Positions 1-8,142 of a stretch of 64,000 bases of DNA are shown here, piece after piece. Origin of the DNA: Hyphomicrobiaceae bacterium. Lineage in GTDB: Bacteria > Pseudomonadota > Alphaproteobacteria > Rhizobiales > Devosiaceae. The notes under the pieces were generated by a model, which saw nothing but the letters and a program-made list of their open reading frames with translations, was not told where the DNA came from and ran no database searches. Numbering within the stretch: the first letter of the stretch is position 1; the number at the start of each line of letters is the position of its first letter. The stretch is from contig JACKJG010000008.1 of the NCBI GenBank assembly GCA_020638065.1, positions 1 to 64,000 of the forward strand. Direction: 5' to 3'. Both the position numbers and the translations under genes were made by a program.

Positions 1-352
1 TTTCGGCCATGAAGTGCACGCCGCACTGGACGATGGTCGACTGGCTGACCTTGGTGGCTTCGACGGCAAGCTGCAGACTGTCTCCGACGAAATCGGCCAC
101 CCCGTGATAGATTTGCGGGGTCTGGTAATTGTGGGCGAGAATGACCGCATCCTTCTCCTTTTTCAGCCGGTTGATCTGCAGGATCAGCGGCGCAAAGAAC
201 GGCCATTCGACCTCGGCAATCTTGCTGCGCACCTGATCGAAGATCGGCGCGGTTTCCTTTTCGACGGCCTTGGTGAAGGTCAGATCGTAGGTGTCGGCCA
301 GAATGGCCCGGGCATCGTCGATCGGGGTGATGGCGTTGATCAATTGCACCAT
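1..352 (-). CDS. nadA: Quinolinate synthase, N-terminal part (cut by window edge)
   Basis: This is the first ~117 residues of quinolinate synthase, which condenses iminoaspartate with dihydroxyacetone phosphate in NAD biosynthesis using a 4Fe-4S cluster. The reading frame is open to the window edge, so the C-terminal two thirds lie outside. The recognisable family block is AVILAHNYQTPQIYHGVADF, followed by VGDSLQLAVEATK and then CGVHFMAE, which contains the first cluster-ligand cysteine region. The ATG at 352 is preceded on the minus strand by AAGAGGG, a good Shine-Dalgarno. It is divergent from eda. Seen: the motifs; known: the family function. Confidence 0.9.
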   Translation of the reverse strand, partial: MVQLINAITPIDDARAILADTYDLTFTKAVEKETAPIFDQVRSKIAEVEWPFFAPLILQINRLKKEKDAVILAHNYQTPQIYHGVADFVGDSLQLAVEATKVSQSTIVQCGVHFMAE

Positions 353-486
353 GATGCGCCCTCTTGCTTGATGGGACCGGCCAAACCGTTTCAGCCGCGC
401 CTCCATGTAGGGTTTTTTGCGGTTCATTTCAATCAAGCTGCATGATAAGCCCGGCGCAGGAAATGGACAGCGAGTGGCGGGCGCAC

Positions 487-1122
487 ATGGCGCAAAATGC
501 AGAACAGCTTATCGAAACGGTCAAGCAGGCGCGGGTGATCCCGGTCATCATCATGGATGATGTCGATCAGGCGCGTCCGGCCGCCGAGGCGCTGGTTGCT
601 GGCGGGCTGAACGTGCTGGAGGTCACCCTCAGAACACCCAATGCGCTCAAGGTGATCGAGGAGATGGCCAAGGTCGACGGTGCGGTGCTTGGGTCGGGCA
701 CCGTGCGCAGTGCCGAGCATATGCGCCAGTCGGCGGGGGCGGGGTGCCAGTTCATGGTGTCGCCGGGAGCGACCCCAAAGCTGCTCGAAGCTGCCGAAGA
801 TATGACGATTCCGCTCCTTCCGGGAATTGGATCACCGACCGAGGCGATGATCGCTGCGGAGCGCGGCTACACGTTCCTGAAATTCTTTCCCGCCGAGGCG
901 ATGGGCGGAACCAAGGTGCTCAAGGCCTTTCAGTCTCCCTTGCCCGAGCTTGTGTTTTGCCCGACGGGCGGGGTGAGTGCCTCGAACGCGATGGATTATC
1001 TGTCGCTTTCCAACGTGGTGTGCGTGGGCGGCAGCTGGGTTCTGCCCGCTGACGCCCTCGAAAGCCGAGACTTCAATCGGATCGAGGCTTTGGCCCGTGA
1101 AGCGAACCTTCTGGGTCTTTAG
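487..1122 (+). CDS. eda: 2-dehydro-3-deoxyphosphogluconate (KDPG) aldolase
   Basis: Class I aldolase of the Entner-Doudoroff pathway, splitting KDPG into pyruvate and glyceraldehyde 3-phosphate in the cytoplasm. The protein of about 211 residues has the family hallmarks: ARVIPVIIMDD at the N-terminus, the catalytic glutamate in NVLEVTLRTP, the GSGTVR phosphate/substrate segment, and the Schiff-base lysine in TFLKFFPAEAMGG. PTGGVSASN forms the phosphate-binding end. The start at 487 matches normal family length; an in-frame ATG at 463 follows AGGA but with very short spacing, and the frame is open to 364. The last 26 bases overlap the likely GTG start of the modA-like gene, so the two are probably cotranscribed. 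Confidence 0.9.
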   Translation: MAQNAEQLIETVKQARVIPVIIMDDVDQARPAAEALVAGGLNVLEVTLRTPNALKVIEEMAKVDGAVLGSGTVRSAEHMRQSAGAGCQFMVSPGATPKLLEAAEDMTIPLLPGIGSPTEAMIAAERGYTFLKFFPAEAMGGTKVLKAFQSPLPELVFCPTGGVSASNAMDYLSLSNVVCVGGSWVLPADALESRDFNRIEALAREANLLGL

Positions 1123-1876
1123 TCTTTTTGCACTGGCGGTACTTGGCACGCCCGCGCGCGCCGAAGACCTTGAGAAGGCGACCGTTTTCGCCGCAGCCAG
1201 CCTGATTGACGCCCTCGGGGCCGCTGCCGAGGACTTCAAAAAGGAAACGGGGCGGGACGTGGTTCTGGTGACCGGTTCGTCCTCAACGCTATCCAAGCAA
1301 ATCGTGGCCGGTGCACCGGCGGACGATTTCATCTCGGCCAACAGGATTTACGCCGATGCGGTGGCCGAGGCATTTGACACCGAGGCCCATGACCTCTTTG
1401 GCAATTCGCTGGTCCTGATCGCGCCGGCGGATTTCGAAGGTGATGTCGATCCCACCAGCATTGCGGATGCGCTGGGCGCCGGGCGGCTGGCGCTCGGGGA
1501 TCCGGCACACGTTCCGGCGGGCATCTATGCCAAAGAGGCGCTGGAAAATCTTGGAGAATGGGACGTGCTCGAAAATCGTCTGGCGCCGGCCAGCGACGTG
1601 CGCGGCGCACTCAATTTCGTAGCCGCCGGTGCGGCGCCGCTCGGGATTGTCTACAAAACCGACGCGAATGATCCGCGCGTGAAAGTGATCTTGACATTTC
1701 CAGAATCAAGTCACACGCCGATCCGCTATTGGGGCGTTCAGGTCAATCCGGACAATGTGACGGCGGAGCTGTTTCTGACCTATCTGGGCAGCTTCAAGGG
1801 TCAGGTTCTGCTCGACTATTACGGGTTCAAAACCGTCACGAGCCTGCCGAGCGAGGACGCGCAAACTTCAGATTGA
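1097..1876 (+). CDS. modA: Molybdate ABC transporter periplasmic binding protein (ModA)
   Basis: Solute-binding protein of a molybdate/tungstate importer, about 259 residues. I place the start at GTG 1097 because it gives a clean signal peptide (VKRTFWVFSLFALAVLGT, cleavage after PARA) directly before the mature domain TVFAAASLIDALGAAAEDF, the classic ModA opening that holds the first oxyanion serine. SSSTLSKQIVAGAPADDFIS supplies the second binding segment. It overlaps eda by 26 bases. The matching permease and ATPase genes lie 1.3 kb downstream, beyond an inserted reverse-strand gene. Function follows from family and from the nearby modBC. Confidence 0.88.
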   Translation: MKRTFWVFSLFALAVLGTPARAEDLEKATVFAAASLIDALGAAAEDFKKETGRDVVLVTGSSSTLSKQIVAGAPADDFISANRIYADAVAEAFDTEAHDLFGNSLVLIAPADFEGDVDPTSIADALGAGRLALGDPAHVPAGIYAKEALENLGEWDVLENRLAPASDVRGALNFVAAGAAPLGIVYKTDANDPRVKVILTFPESSHTPIRYWGVQVNPDNVTAELFLTYLGSFKGQVLLDYYGFKTVTSLPSEDAQTSD

Positions 1877-1888
1877 TCATGCGACCCT

Positions 1889-3007
1889 TCAGCCGGTTGG
1901 CGGGGCACCCTTGCGTGTCTGAGCCGGTCCCTCATAAGGCGTGAACATCGGCAGATCGGTCAGGTCCAGAATGGACGGGCAATTGCTGACCGGTCGTTCG
2001 AAATACATGGTCCGGCCGGGTACAGCGGCGACTTCATCGGCCTCGAAAAACTGTCCATAGCAGTCCGGATTGCAGTAGAAGAGCGTGCCCTTTTGTCCAC
2101 TTATTCGACCGATCGATTGGTCAGTATTGAGAACCTGCAGGTCGGTCATGGTGCCCACCATGACATGGCAAGCATCGCTGCCCGAGGTCAGATATTGGTA
2201 GGAATCGATATGAAACCGGACCGGCGAGCCAACCATGTCGTCTCCAAACATGTCCTTGCGGGCCGTCCAATCGTCGTGGCCAAAGCCTCTTTGCAAAACC
2301 CCGGAATAGCAGTCGATGACGTCCCAGCCGGCCTCATGTTTGACGTTATAGAAATAGATGCCGCTCGCATCGGTTGCGCCGCGGCAATCATCGAGCTGGT
2401 CCTCGATATCGTTGGCTTTGTCGAACCAGCCGAGCGCAAGGATCGGAAATCCATCCATGGCATAGCCGATAGGTTGCTTGAGGGTTTCGACCCTTTCGGC
2501 GCCGAGCTCTTCGATCAGGCACTTGGGCGCGATGTGATAATGATAATCGTCGCCGCGCCCGGCATGGCCGCCACATTCGTCCAGTTCCTCGGCCTGAAGC
2601 GCGCTGACCGGTCGCCCGGTGTCCGGCTGGACCGGCCCTTGCGTGTCCGGACTGAAAATGGGCACGCCGTTGATCGCGACGCCGATGGCACCTTCGACGG
2701 TCGGTGTCGATTGGGCAGCCTGTTGCGGGCTTAGCGTGATTTCGGTCTGATGATGGTGAATGGCCGGAAATTGCTGATTGGACCCTTCAATTCCGGTCAT
2801 CAACGGGTGGCTTGGGTCCGGCAATCCGGTCGATTTGAACTGGGCCAGGTTCCCGGAACACTGAAGATCGGTGACCTCGTCTGTGTAACACGCTTGGTCG
2901 CAGGTGCAGGCATCGATGGTCAAAGACAGGTCATGGGCACTTGCAGGACCGCAAAATGCTGTTGAAAGCGCGATAACGGCTGCAATGGGGAACTGATATC
3001 GGATCAT
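1889..3007 (-). CDS. Secreted YHYH-domain protein, function unknown
   Basis: A 372-residue protein with a signal peptide (IAAVIALSTAFC, cleavage after ASA) and the defining YHYH motif at residues 155-158 inside GRGDDYHYHIAPKCL. The region after it (IGYAMDGFPILA) is the usual YHYH-domain continuation. It is rich in cysteine pairs (CTCDQAC, CNPDCYG), suggesting disulfides in the periplasm, and has a further His run (IHHHQTE near residue 84). Start ATG 3007 is chosen because it begins the signal peptide; the frame stays open upstream to 3403. It lies between modA and modB on the opposite strand and ends 12 bases from modA. The family has no well-established biochemical role and I do not assign one. 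Confidence 0.8.
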   Translation of the reverse strand: MIRYQFPIAAVIALSTAFCGPASAHDLSLTIDACTCDQACYTDEVTDLQCSGNLAQFKSTGLPDPSHPLMTGIEGSNQQFPAIHHHQTEITLSPQQAAQSTPTVEGAIGVAINGVPIFSPDTQGPVQPDTGRPVSALQAEELDECGGHAGRGDDYHYHIAPKCLIEELGAERVETLKQPIGYAMDGFPILALGWFDKANDIEDQLDDCRGATDASGIYFYNVKHEAGWDVIDCYSGVLQRGFGHDDWTARKDMFGDDMVGSPVRFHIDSYQYLTSGSDACHVMVGTMTDLQVLNTDQSIGRISGQKGTLFYCNPDCYGQFFEADEVAAVPGRTMYFERPVSNCPSILDLTDLPMFTPYEGPAQTRKGAPPTG

Positions 3008-3190
3008 GGTCGTCGCGTCCTCCCGCCCACAATAATGCGAATATGACACGAAACGTCGCGCGCGCCCAGTTTCGTCGCCCGGACATGCGAGACCGTCGGC
3101 CTTTACCCAATTGCTCAAGTGTGGTGGACAGCTGCATCCGGACATGATGGATTTGAATTTGAAACGCTGCGCCCGAGTGATCCCGAGAAC

Positions 3191-3883
3191 ATGAATATCG
3201 ATCTGATCGAAACGCTTCTCATCAGTCTCAGGGTGGCTTTGGCAGGTATGGCGGGCGCGGGTCTGATCGCGGTACCGGTTGCGTTCATTCTGGCGCGTTT
3301 CGACTTTCCCGGAAAATGGCTTCTCAGTGCCATCACCCTGCTGCCGCTGGTCATGCCGCCGGTGGTGACGGGCTATGTGCTGCTGGTGCTGTTCGGACCA
3401 CATGGGCCGCTCGGCTCATTGCTTTCTTCCATGGGGATCGAACTTGCTTTCCGCTGGACGGGTGCGGCTCTCGCGGCGGGTCTTGTCGCCTTGCCGCTGA
3501 TCATCCGGCCGTTGCGCGTGGCGCTCGAAGCGGTCGATCCGGATTTGCACGAAGCGCTAAAGGTCGCCGGGCACGGCCGCATCAGCCGCTTTGTCAAACT
3601 CGACCTGCCGCTGGTCTGGCCGGGACTGGTGGCAGGTCTGATGCTAGGGTTCGCCAAGGCACTCGGTGAATTCGGCGCAACCATTACCTTCGTCGCCAAT
3701 ATTCCGGGAGAAACCCGCACGCTGGCGTTGGCCGTCTACACGGCGCTGCAATCAGTGGAGGGCGAACAGATCGTCTGGATATTGTGCACCATTTCGATCC
3801 TGATCTCGGTATTGGCGGTTGGACTGTCGGAATGGCTGGTGGCGCGGTTCGACAAGCGCCGCAAGGAGCACGGCCATGCTTGA
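3191..3883 (+). CDS. modB: Molybdate ABC transporter permease (ModB)
   Basis: Inner-membrane permease of about 230 residues with five to six hydrophobic segments. The cytoplasmic coupling loop reads EALKVAGHGRISRF and the EAA-type motif continues as FAKALGEFGATITFVANIPG, which is diagnostic for ModB/CysTW-type permeases (GEFGA, then PGETRTLALAVYT). The start at 3191 is the first in-frame ATG before the first membrane helix; the longer frame to 3119 adds a non-hydrophobic tail. The stop overlaps the modC start by 8 bases, so translation is likely coupled. Confidence 0.92.
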   Translation: MNIDLIETLLISLRVALAGMAGAGLIAVPVAFILARFDFPGKWLLSAITLLPLVMPPVVTGYVLLVLFGPHGPLGSLLSSMGIELAFRWTGAALAAGLVALPLIIRPLRVALEAVDPDLHEALKVAGHGRISRFVKLDLPLVWPGLVAGLMLGFAKALGEFGATITFVANIPGETRTLALAVYTALQSVEGEQIVWILCTISILISVLAVGLSEWLVARFDKRRKEHGHA

Positions 3884-5060
3884 AGTCGATGTGCGCCGGC
3901 AACTGGCCGGCTTCAAGCTTGATGTCTCGCTCAGGTTCGACGTGGGCGTGACCGCCATTCTCGGACCCTCCGGCGCCGGCAAATCGACGCTGTTGCGGCT
4001 GATTTCGGGGCTCGACCGGCCCGATGAGGGGTCGATCCGGCTCGGCAATCAGGTCTGGTTCGATTCCGAACAGAACAAGGAACTGGATGTCCGGCACCGG
4101 CAGGTGGGGATGATGTTCCAGCATCCAAGATTACTCAACCATATGGATGTTCTGTCCAATGTCGAACTCGGCGTGCGCGACGAACAAAGCTATGAAGATG
4201 TCGTCAAGCTGACGGGAGTCGAGCCGCTCATTCTCAGACCGGTTGCTTCGCTTTCGGGCGGGGAAAAACAGCGGGTCATGCTGGCGCGGGCGCTGGCTGG
4301 CAAGCCCAAGGTCCTGTTGCTCGACGAGCCGTTTACGGGTCTCGATCAGGTGTCGCGGCGTGAATTGTTGAACCGGCTGGCGCGGGTGTTGCCGACCGTC
4401 AAGATTCCGATTCTTTTCGTCACACACGCTTTCGACGAGGCCGCACGGCTGGCGCGCCACTTCGTGCATCTTTCGGCCGGGCAGGTCATTTCGTCAGGTT
4501 CGGCCGAGGAAGTTCTGGGTGGCATTGCGCCGGGCGTCGATATCGAGCGGGCCGGAGAGCGTGGTCCGGACCTTCCAGTCGATGCACATGAAGCGGCGAC
4601 CAGCTCGCTGATTTCCGGAGAAGTCGTGGCGCTTGAGGCGTCCGGGCTGGCGCGGATCAAGGTCGGCGGGCAATCGGTCGATGCGCCAGCGGGCAATTTC
4701 AGCGTCGGCGACCGGGTCTATCTCAGATTGTGGGCGCGCGACGTCGTGCTTTCCCCCCTGCCGGGCCGGCAGCTGAGTGCACGTAATTCGTTGGCTGGCC
4801 GGATCGAAACGCTCGAACAGCTCAACAACGGACAGGTCATGGTGCGGATCGCGGTCGAGGGCGAAGCGATTTCGGCCCTGGTAATGGCGCAAACGGTCAA
4901 GGATCTGCGGCTCGAACAGGGCAAGCCGGTTTTCGTGATCTTCAAGTCGACGGCGCTCGATCTGTCGATGGTGGTCGAGGATGCGGTTGCACGCAAGACC
5001 AGCAAATCGAAACCCAAAGAGGTGTCAGACGAGACCAGTGCGGATCAGGTGATCGAGTAG
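3876..5060 (+). CDS. modC: Molybdate ABC transporter ATPase (ModC)
   Basis: ATP-binding subunit, 394 residues. Walker A is GPSGAGKST, the signature is LSGGEKQRVMLARAL, Walker B is VLLLDEPF, and the switch histidine is in FVTHAFDEA. After the ATPase (about residues 1-215) comes a C-terminal TOBE-type region (about 245-370), the part that in ModC senses intracellular molybdate. It overlaps modB by 8 bases. Its final 36 bases overlap the end of a convergent winged-helix gene, so the charged C-terminal tail (KTSKSKPKEVSDETSADQ) is encoded on DNA also used on the other strand. Confidence 0.93.
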   Translation: MLEVDVRRQLAGFKLDVSLRFDVGVTAILGPSGAGKSTLLRLISGLDRPDEGSIRLGNQVWFDSEQNKELDVRHRQVGMMFQHPRLLNHMDVLSNVELGVRDEQSYEDVVKLTGVEPLILRPVASLSGGEKQRVMLARALAGKPKVLLLDEPFTGLDQVSRRELLNRLARVLPTVKIPILFVTHAFDEAARLARHFVHLSAGQVISSGSAEEVLGGIAPGVDIERAGERGPDLPVDAHEAATSSLISGEVVALEASGLARIKVGGQSVDAPAGNFSVGDRVYLRLWARDVVLSPLPGRQLSARNSLAGRIETLEQLNNGQVMVRIAVEGEAISALVMAQTVKDLRLEQGKPVFVIFKSTALDLSMVVEDAVARKTSKSKPKEVSDETSADQVIE

Positions 5061-5480
5061 GCGGCGGAAGCGGCGGCGGTTCTTCTTCTTGGTGCCAGAA
5101 AACAGTTTCGCGTCGAGCCGCAGCCAATGCTGTTGAAGGCTGTTGCTGGCTTCGGCGCCGCGGGCGGACAGACGGGTTCCATTGTCGCGCACGACAAGGC
5201 CGAGATGCAACAGGCGCTGCAACCGGCCCAACAGATCACGAAGCGACTGACCGGTCAGTTCGGCGAGTTCCGGATCGGACAGGCTTTCATTCGGGCTCAG
5301 TGCAAACAGCACGGCATCGTCGCCCGGCTCGAGGTCGAAGAAGCGCAACGGTTCGAGGGTTTTCTGGCGCGCGATCTGGCCGGCCATGATCAGTTTGAGC
5401 ATGGCGGAGCGATCGACCGGAGATGGCTTGGCTTGGCCAGATTTCGATTTCACCGGGCCGGCGCCTTTACATTGTTGCAT
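5025..5480 (-). CDS. Winged-helix (MarR-like) DNA-binding protein
   Basis: About 151 residues from ATG 5480. The middle reads as a winged helix: DDAVLFALSPNESLSDPEL, then LTGQSLRDLLGRLQRLLHLG as recognition region, and LVVRDNGTRLSARGAEA as the wing, the MarR-like pattern ending in a RLSARG turn. The C-terminus is very basic (KKKNRRRFRRLL). The start is uncertain: an ATG at 5555 would add 25 residues and place it 18 bases from the divergent LysR start. It is convergent with modC and overlaps it by 36 bases. It does not match ModE by eye; a role in controlling the mod genes is only a guess from position. Confidence 0.6.
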   Translation of the reverse strand: MQQCKGAGPVKSKSGQAKPSPVDRSAMLKLIMAGQIARQKTLEPLRFFDLEPGDDAVLFALSPNESLSDPELAELTGQSLRDLLGRLQRLLHLGLVVRDNGTRLSARGAEASNSLQQHWLRLDAKLFSGTKKKNRRRFRRLLDHLIRTGLV

Positions 5481-5573
5481 TTGGGCGATCAAACTTACGG
5501 CATTTGTTTGCCAAGGTCGAACAGGCGCACGATTCGTCGTTAACTCGGGCGCCATGGCAGGGAGCGGGTACTG

Positions 5574-6470
5574 GTGCAGGATCTGGCGCGGATCAGGGCC
5601 TTCGTGCAGGTGGTCGATGCGGACGGCTTTTCGGCCGCGGCCCGGCTGCATGGACGTTCCAAGGCGCTTCTGAGCAAGTATGTGACCGATCTCGAGGATC
5701 ATCTCGGGGTGCGCCTGCTCAACCGAACGACCCGCAAACTGTCGATGACCGAGGCGGGGGAGGCCTATTATCGAGATGTGCGGGACCTTTTGCAGCGGCT
5801 CGATGATCTCGACAATTCGGTTGCTGTGCAGACAAGTGTTCCGCAGGGATTGTTGCGGGTGTCGGCGCCGCGCAATTACGGCGAAACCAACCTGGCCCCG
5901 GCCATCTACAGCTTCTTGAACAAATACGAGAAGGTCAGCCTCGATCTTCGGCTGGAAGACCGGAAGATCGATCTTGTGGCGGAGGGCGTCGATGTGGCCC
6001 TCAGGATTTCGGACATGCCGGATTCCTCCCTGATCGCCCGCAAGATTGCGGTCACGTCGCTGACGCTTTGCGCGAGCCCGGCGCTTATTGAAAAGTACGG
6101 CCCGCTGAGCCATCCCGAGCAATTGCGTACGCGGCCGTGCATCATCGATTCCAATCTCTCTTCACCCAATGGCTGGCGTTTCAAGGTCAAGGGCCAGCCG
6201 CTGACCATCCAGGTTTCAGGGCGGGTCCGGGTCAATTCACCCATCGCGGTGCGCGAGGCGGCAATTGCCGGCCTTGGTTATGCCATTCTGCCAAGTTACC
6301 TGGCGCGCGAACCATTCGAATCGGGAGCGCTGGTGCATTTGCTGGCCGATGCGTTTTGTGACGAGTTGAGCCTGCAAGCGGTCTATCCGCACCGGCAGCA
6401 CCTGCCTGCCAAGGTTCGGGCCTTCATCGATCATCTTGGCGAATGGTTCGCCGAGAAGTCTCTGAAATAG
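5574..6470 (+). CDS. LysR-family transcriptional regulator
   Basis: A 298-residue LysR-type regulator. The N-terminal helix-turn-helix is typical (IRAFVQVVDADGFSAAARLH, then LSKYVTDLEDHLGVRLLNRTTR and LSMTEAGEAYY), followed by the periplasmic-binding-like effector domain from about residue 90. The start is GTG 5574 with GGAGCGGG upstream. Its stop lies 10 bases before the DUF1007-RcnA gene, so the two are probably one transcript and this protein may regulate the exporter; that is inference from spacing, since LysR genes more often control divergent neighbours. Confidence 0.9.
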   Translation: MQDLARIRAFVQVVDADGFSAAARLHGRSKALLSKYVTDLEDHLGVRLLNRTTRKLSMTEAGEAYYRDVRDLLQRLDDLDNSVAVQTSVPQGLLRVSAPRNYGETNLAPAIYSFLNKYEKVSLDLRLEDRKIDLVAEGVDVALRISDMPDSSLIARKIAVTSLTLCASPALIEKYGPLSHPEQLRTRPCIIDSNLSSPNGWRFKVKGQPLTIQVSGRVRVNSPIAVREAAIAGLGYAILPSYLAREPFESGALVHLLADAFCDELSLQAVYPHRQHLPAKVRAFIDHLGEWFAEKSLK

Positions 6471-6480
6471 CGAGCTGGAA

Positions 6481-8086
6481 TTGCGCCGGATTGTTGTTTT
6501 TCTGCTGGTGCAACTGGCGCTGTTCGCCGGATTTGCCGTTCCCGCGCTGGCACATCCGCATTTGTGGATCGTCTCGCAAACCTACATTCAGTTCGACGAT
6601 CAGGGGCGGGTTTCGTCCCTGAGACACGTCTGGACATTCGATCAGGCCTTTTCGTCCTGGTCGATACAGGGTCTCGACGTGAACGAGGATGGCGAGGTTT
6701 CGACCGACGAAATGGCGGAACTGACCGACACCTATCTCGAAGGGCTGTCGAACTACGACTACTACACCTATGCAGGGCAAGGTGATCAGGATATTCCGCT
6801 CGAAAACGCTCATATCGCCCATATGGAAAGCCGGCCCGACGGGTTGGTGATGGATTTCACCCTCAACCTGAAAACCCCGGTAAAGCCGGACCGGCCGTTC
6901 GATGTGGCGGTTTATGATCCGGAGTTCTACACCGCATTCGACTATGTGCAGACCAACCCTGTGGTTCTTGTCAATGCGCCGGCCGATTGCGTGGAGTCTT
7001 TGCAGCCGCCGTCAGAATTGCCGCAGGATGTGCTCGACCGGCTCTACGCCCTGCCGCCTGACGTGACGCAATTGCCGCCGGACCTGAAGGTGGCAGTGCG
7101 CGATTCCAGCTACAAGATCCGGGTTCAGTGCGGTGACGCGCTGCCTGTTATGGCCGACAATGCCGTGGACGCCGTCAATCAGCTTGCAGCTTCTCCGGCT
7201 ACGGCGCCTGCAACCGTACCGTTTGCGCAACCGGCGATCGAAAAGGGATTGCCGGTTCCCCGCAAGGGCATCCTGCTGGCGGTCTACAATCTGCAGCTCG
7301 ACATGTACAAAGCGCTGACGGGCGTGCTCGCCAAGATGAAGGAAGATGGTAGTGCCTTCTGGATTCTCGGACTTTTCAGCTTTCTCTATGGCGTGTTTCA
7401 CGCGGCCGGTCCCGGGCACGGTAAGGTGGTTATTTCATCTTATGTGCTGGCAACGGAACAGCAGTTGACGCGAGGCGTTCTGATGAGTTTTGCCAGCTTC
7501 GCTGGTGCAGTCGCTGGTGGCGATTTCATTTGTTTTGATTGCTGCGGTTCTTCTGCAAATGACCAGTGTCGCGATGAGCGGCGCGACCCAGGTGCTGGTG
7601 ATCGGCGCATACGCCATGGTCACCCTGATGGGCGCCTGGCTGATTGTCCGGCACGTCTTCCGGCTTGGTCATCATCATCACCATGCGCATGGCGATGATG
7701 GACATAATCACCATGACCATCAAGATCATGCGCATCACCATGATCATCATGTCGTCTCTGCACAGAACGCCAGAGGGTCGTTCTGGGAAATGGCTGCGGT
7801 GGTTCTGTCGGTTGGCGCGCGTCCCTGTTCAGGTGCGCTGGTGGTGCTGGTCTTCTCCCTTAGTCAGGGCCTGTTTCTGGCGGGGATTTTCGCCACGCTT
7901 CTGATGGGATTGGGGACAGGCATTACCGTGTCCCTGCTGGCCAGTTTTGCGTTCGGGTTCAAGCAGCTGGCGCAGCGCTTCGGTGGGCGGGCCAATTGGC
8001 TCGGCTCACTGATGTGGTGGATCGAGCTTCTCGGCGCGTTTCTGGTGTTCGGCTTCGGGCTCTTGTTTCTTCTGGCGAACATCTAG
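6481..8086 (+). pseudogene. DUF1007-RcnA/NicO nickel/cobalt exporter, single frameshift
   Basis: Read as one gene this would be a 534-residue protein: signal peptide, a periplasmic DUF1007 domain (opening AHPHLWIVSQTYIQFDDQG, with an EF-hand-like DVNEDGEVSTDE), then an RcnA/NicO membrane domain (LYGVFHAAGPGHGKVVISSY, the metal-binding helix). Near 7495-7500 the frame breaks: upstream residues ...LMSFAS run on in frame 1, and the family-like continuation SLVQSLVAISFVLIAAVLL is in frame 2. Removing one T from AGCTTCGC restores the frame. Downstream comes a His/Asp-rich loop (HHHHHAHGDDGHNHHDH) and the last helices (VGARPCSGALVVLVFSL). Start is TTG 6481. It may be a true mutation or a sequencing error; no slippery heptamer is visible. 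Confidence 0.82.
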
Positions 8087-8094
8087 ACAGAAAA

Positions 8095-8120
8095 ACGCCC
8101 CGCAGTTTCCTGCGGGGCGT
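8095..8120 (-). terminator. Intrinsic terminator of the 5'-nucleotidase gene
   Basis: Perfect 11-bp stem ACGCCCCGCAG/CTGCGGGGCGT with a 4-base loop. On the minus strand it is followed by a run of T (the A run at 8091-8095), so it terminates the gene ending at 8143. On the plus strand it follows the exporter stop at 8086 and may also block that transcript, though without a T run. Confidence 0.88.
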
Positions 8121-8142
8121 CTGATTGGGGCCGTCTGGGTGA

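Noticed and set aside
7526..7750. Met/Ile-rich 74-residue minus-strand frame
   Set aside because: It is the antisense image of the His-rich CAT/CAC repeats of the exporter loop.
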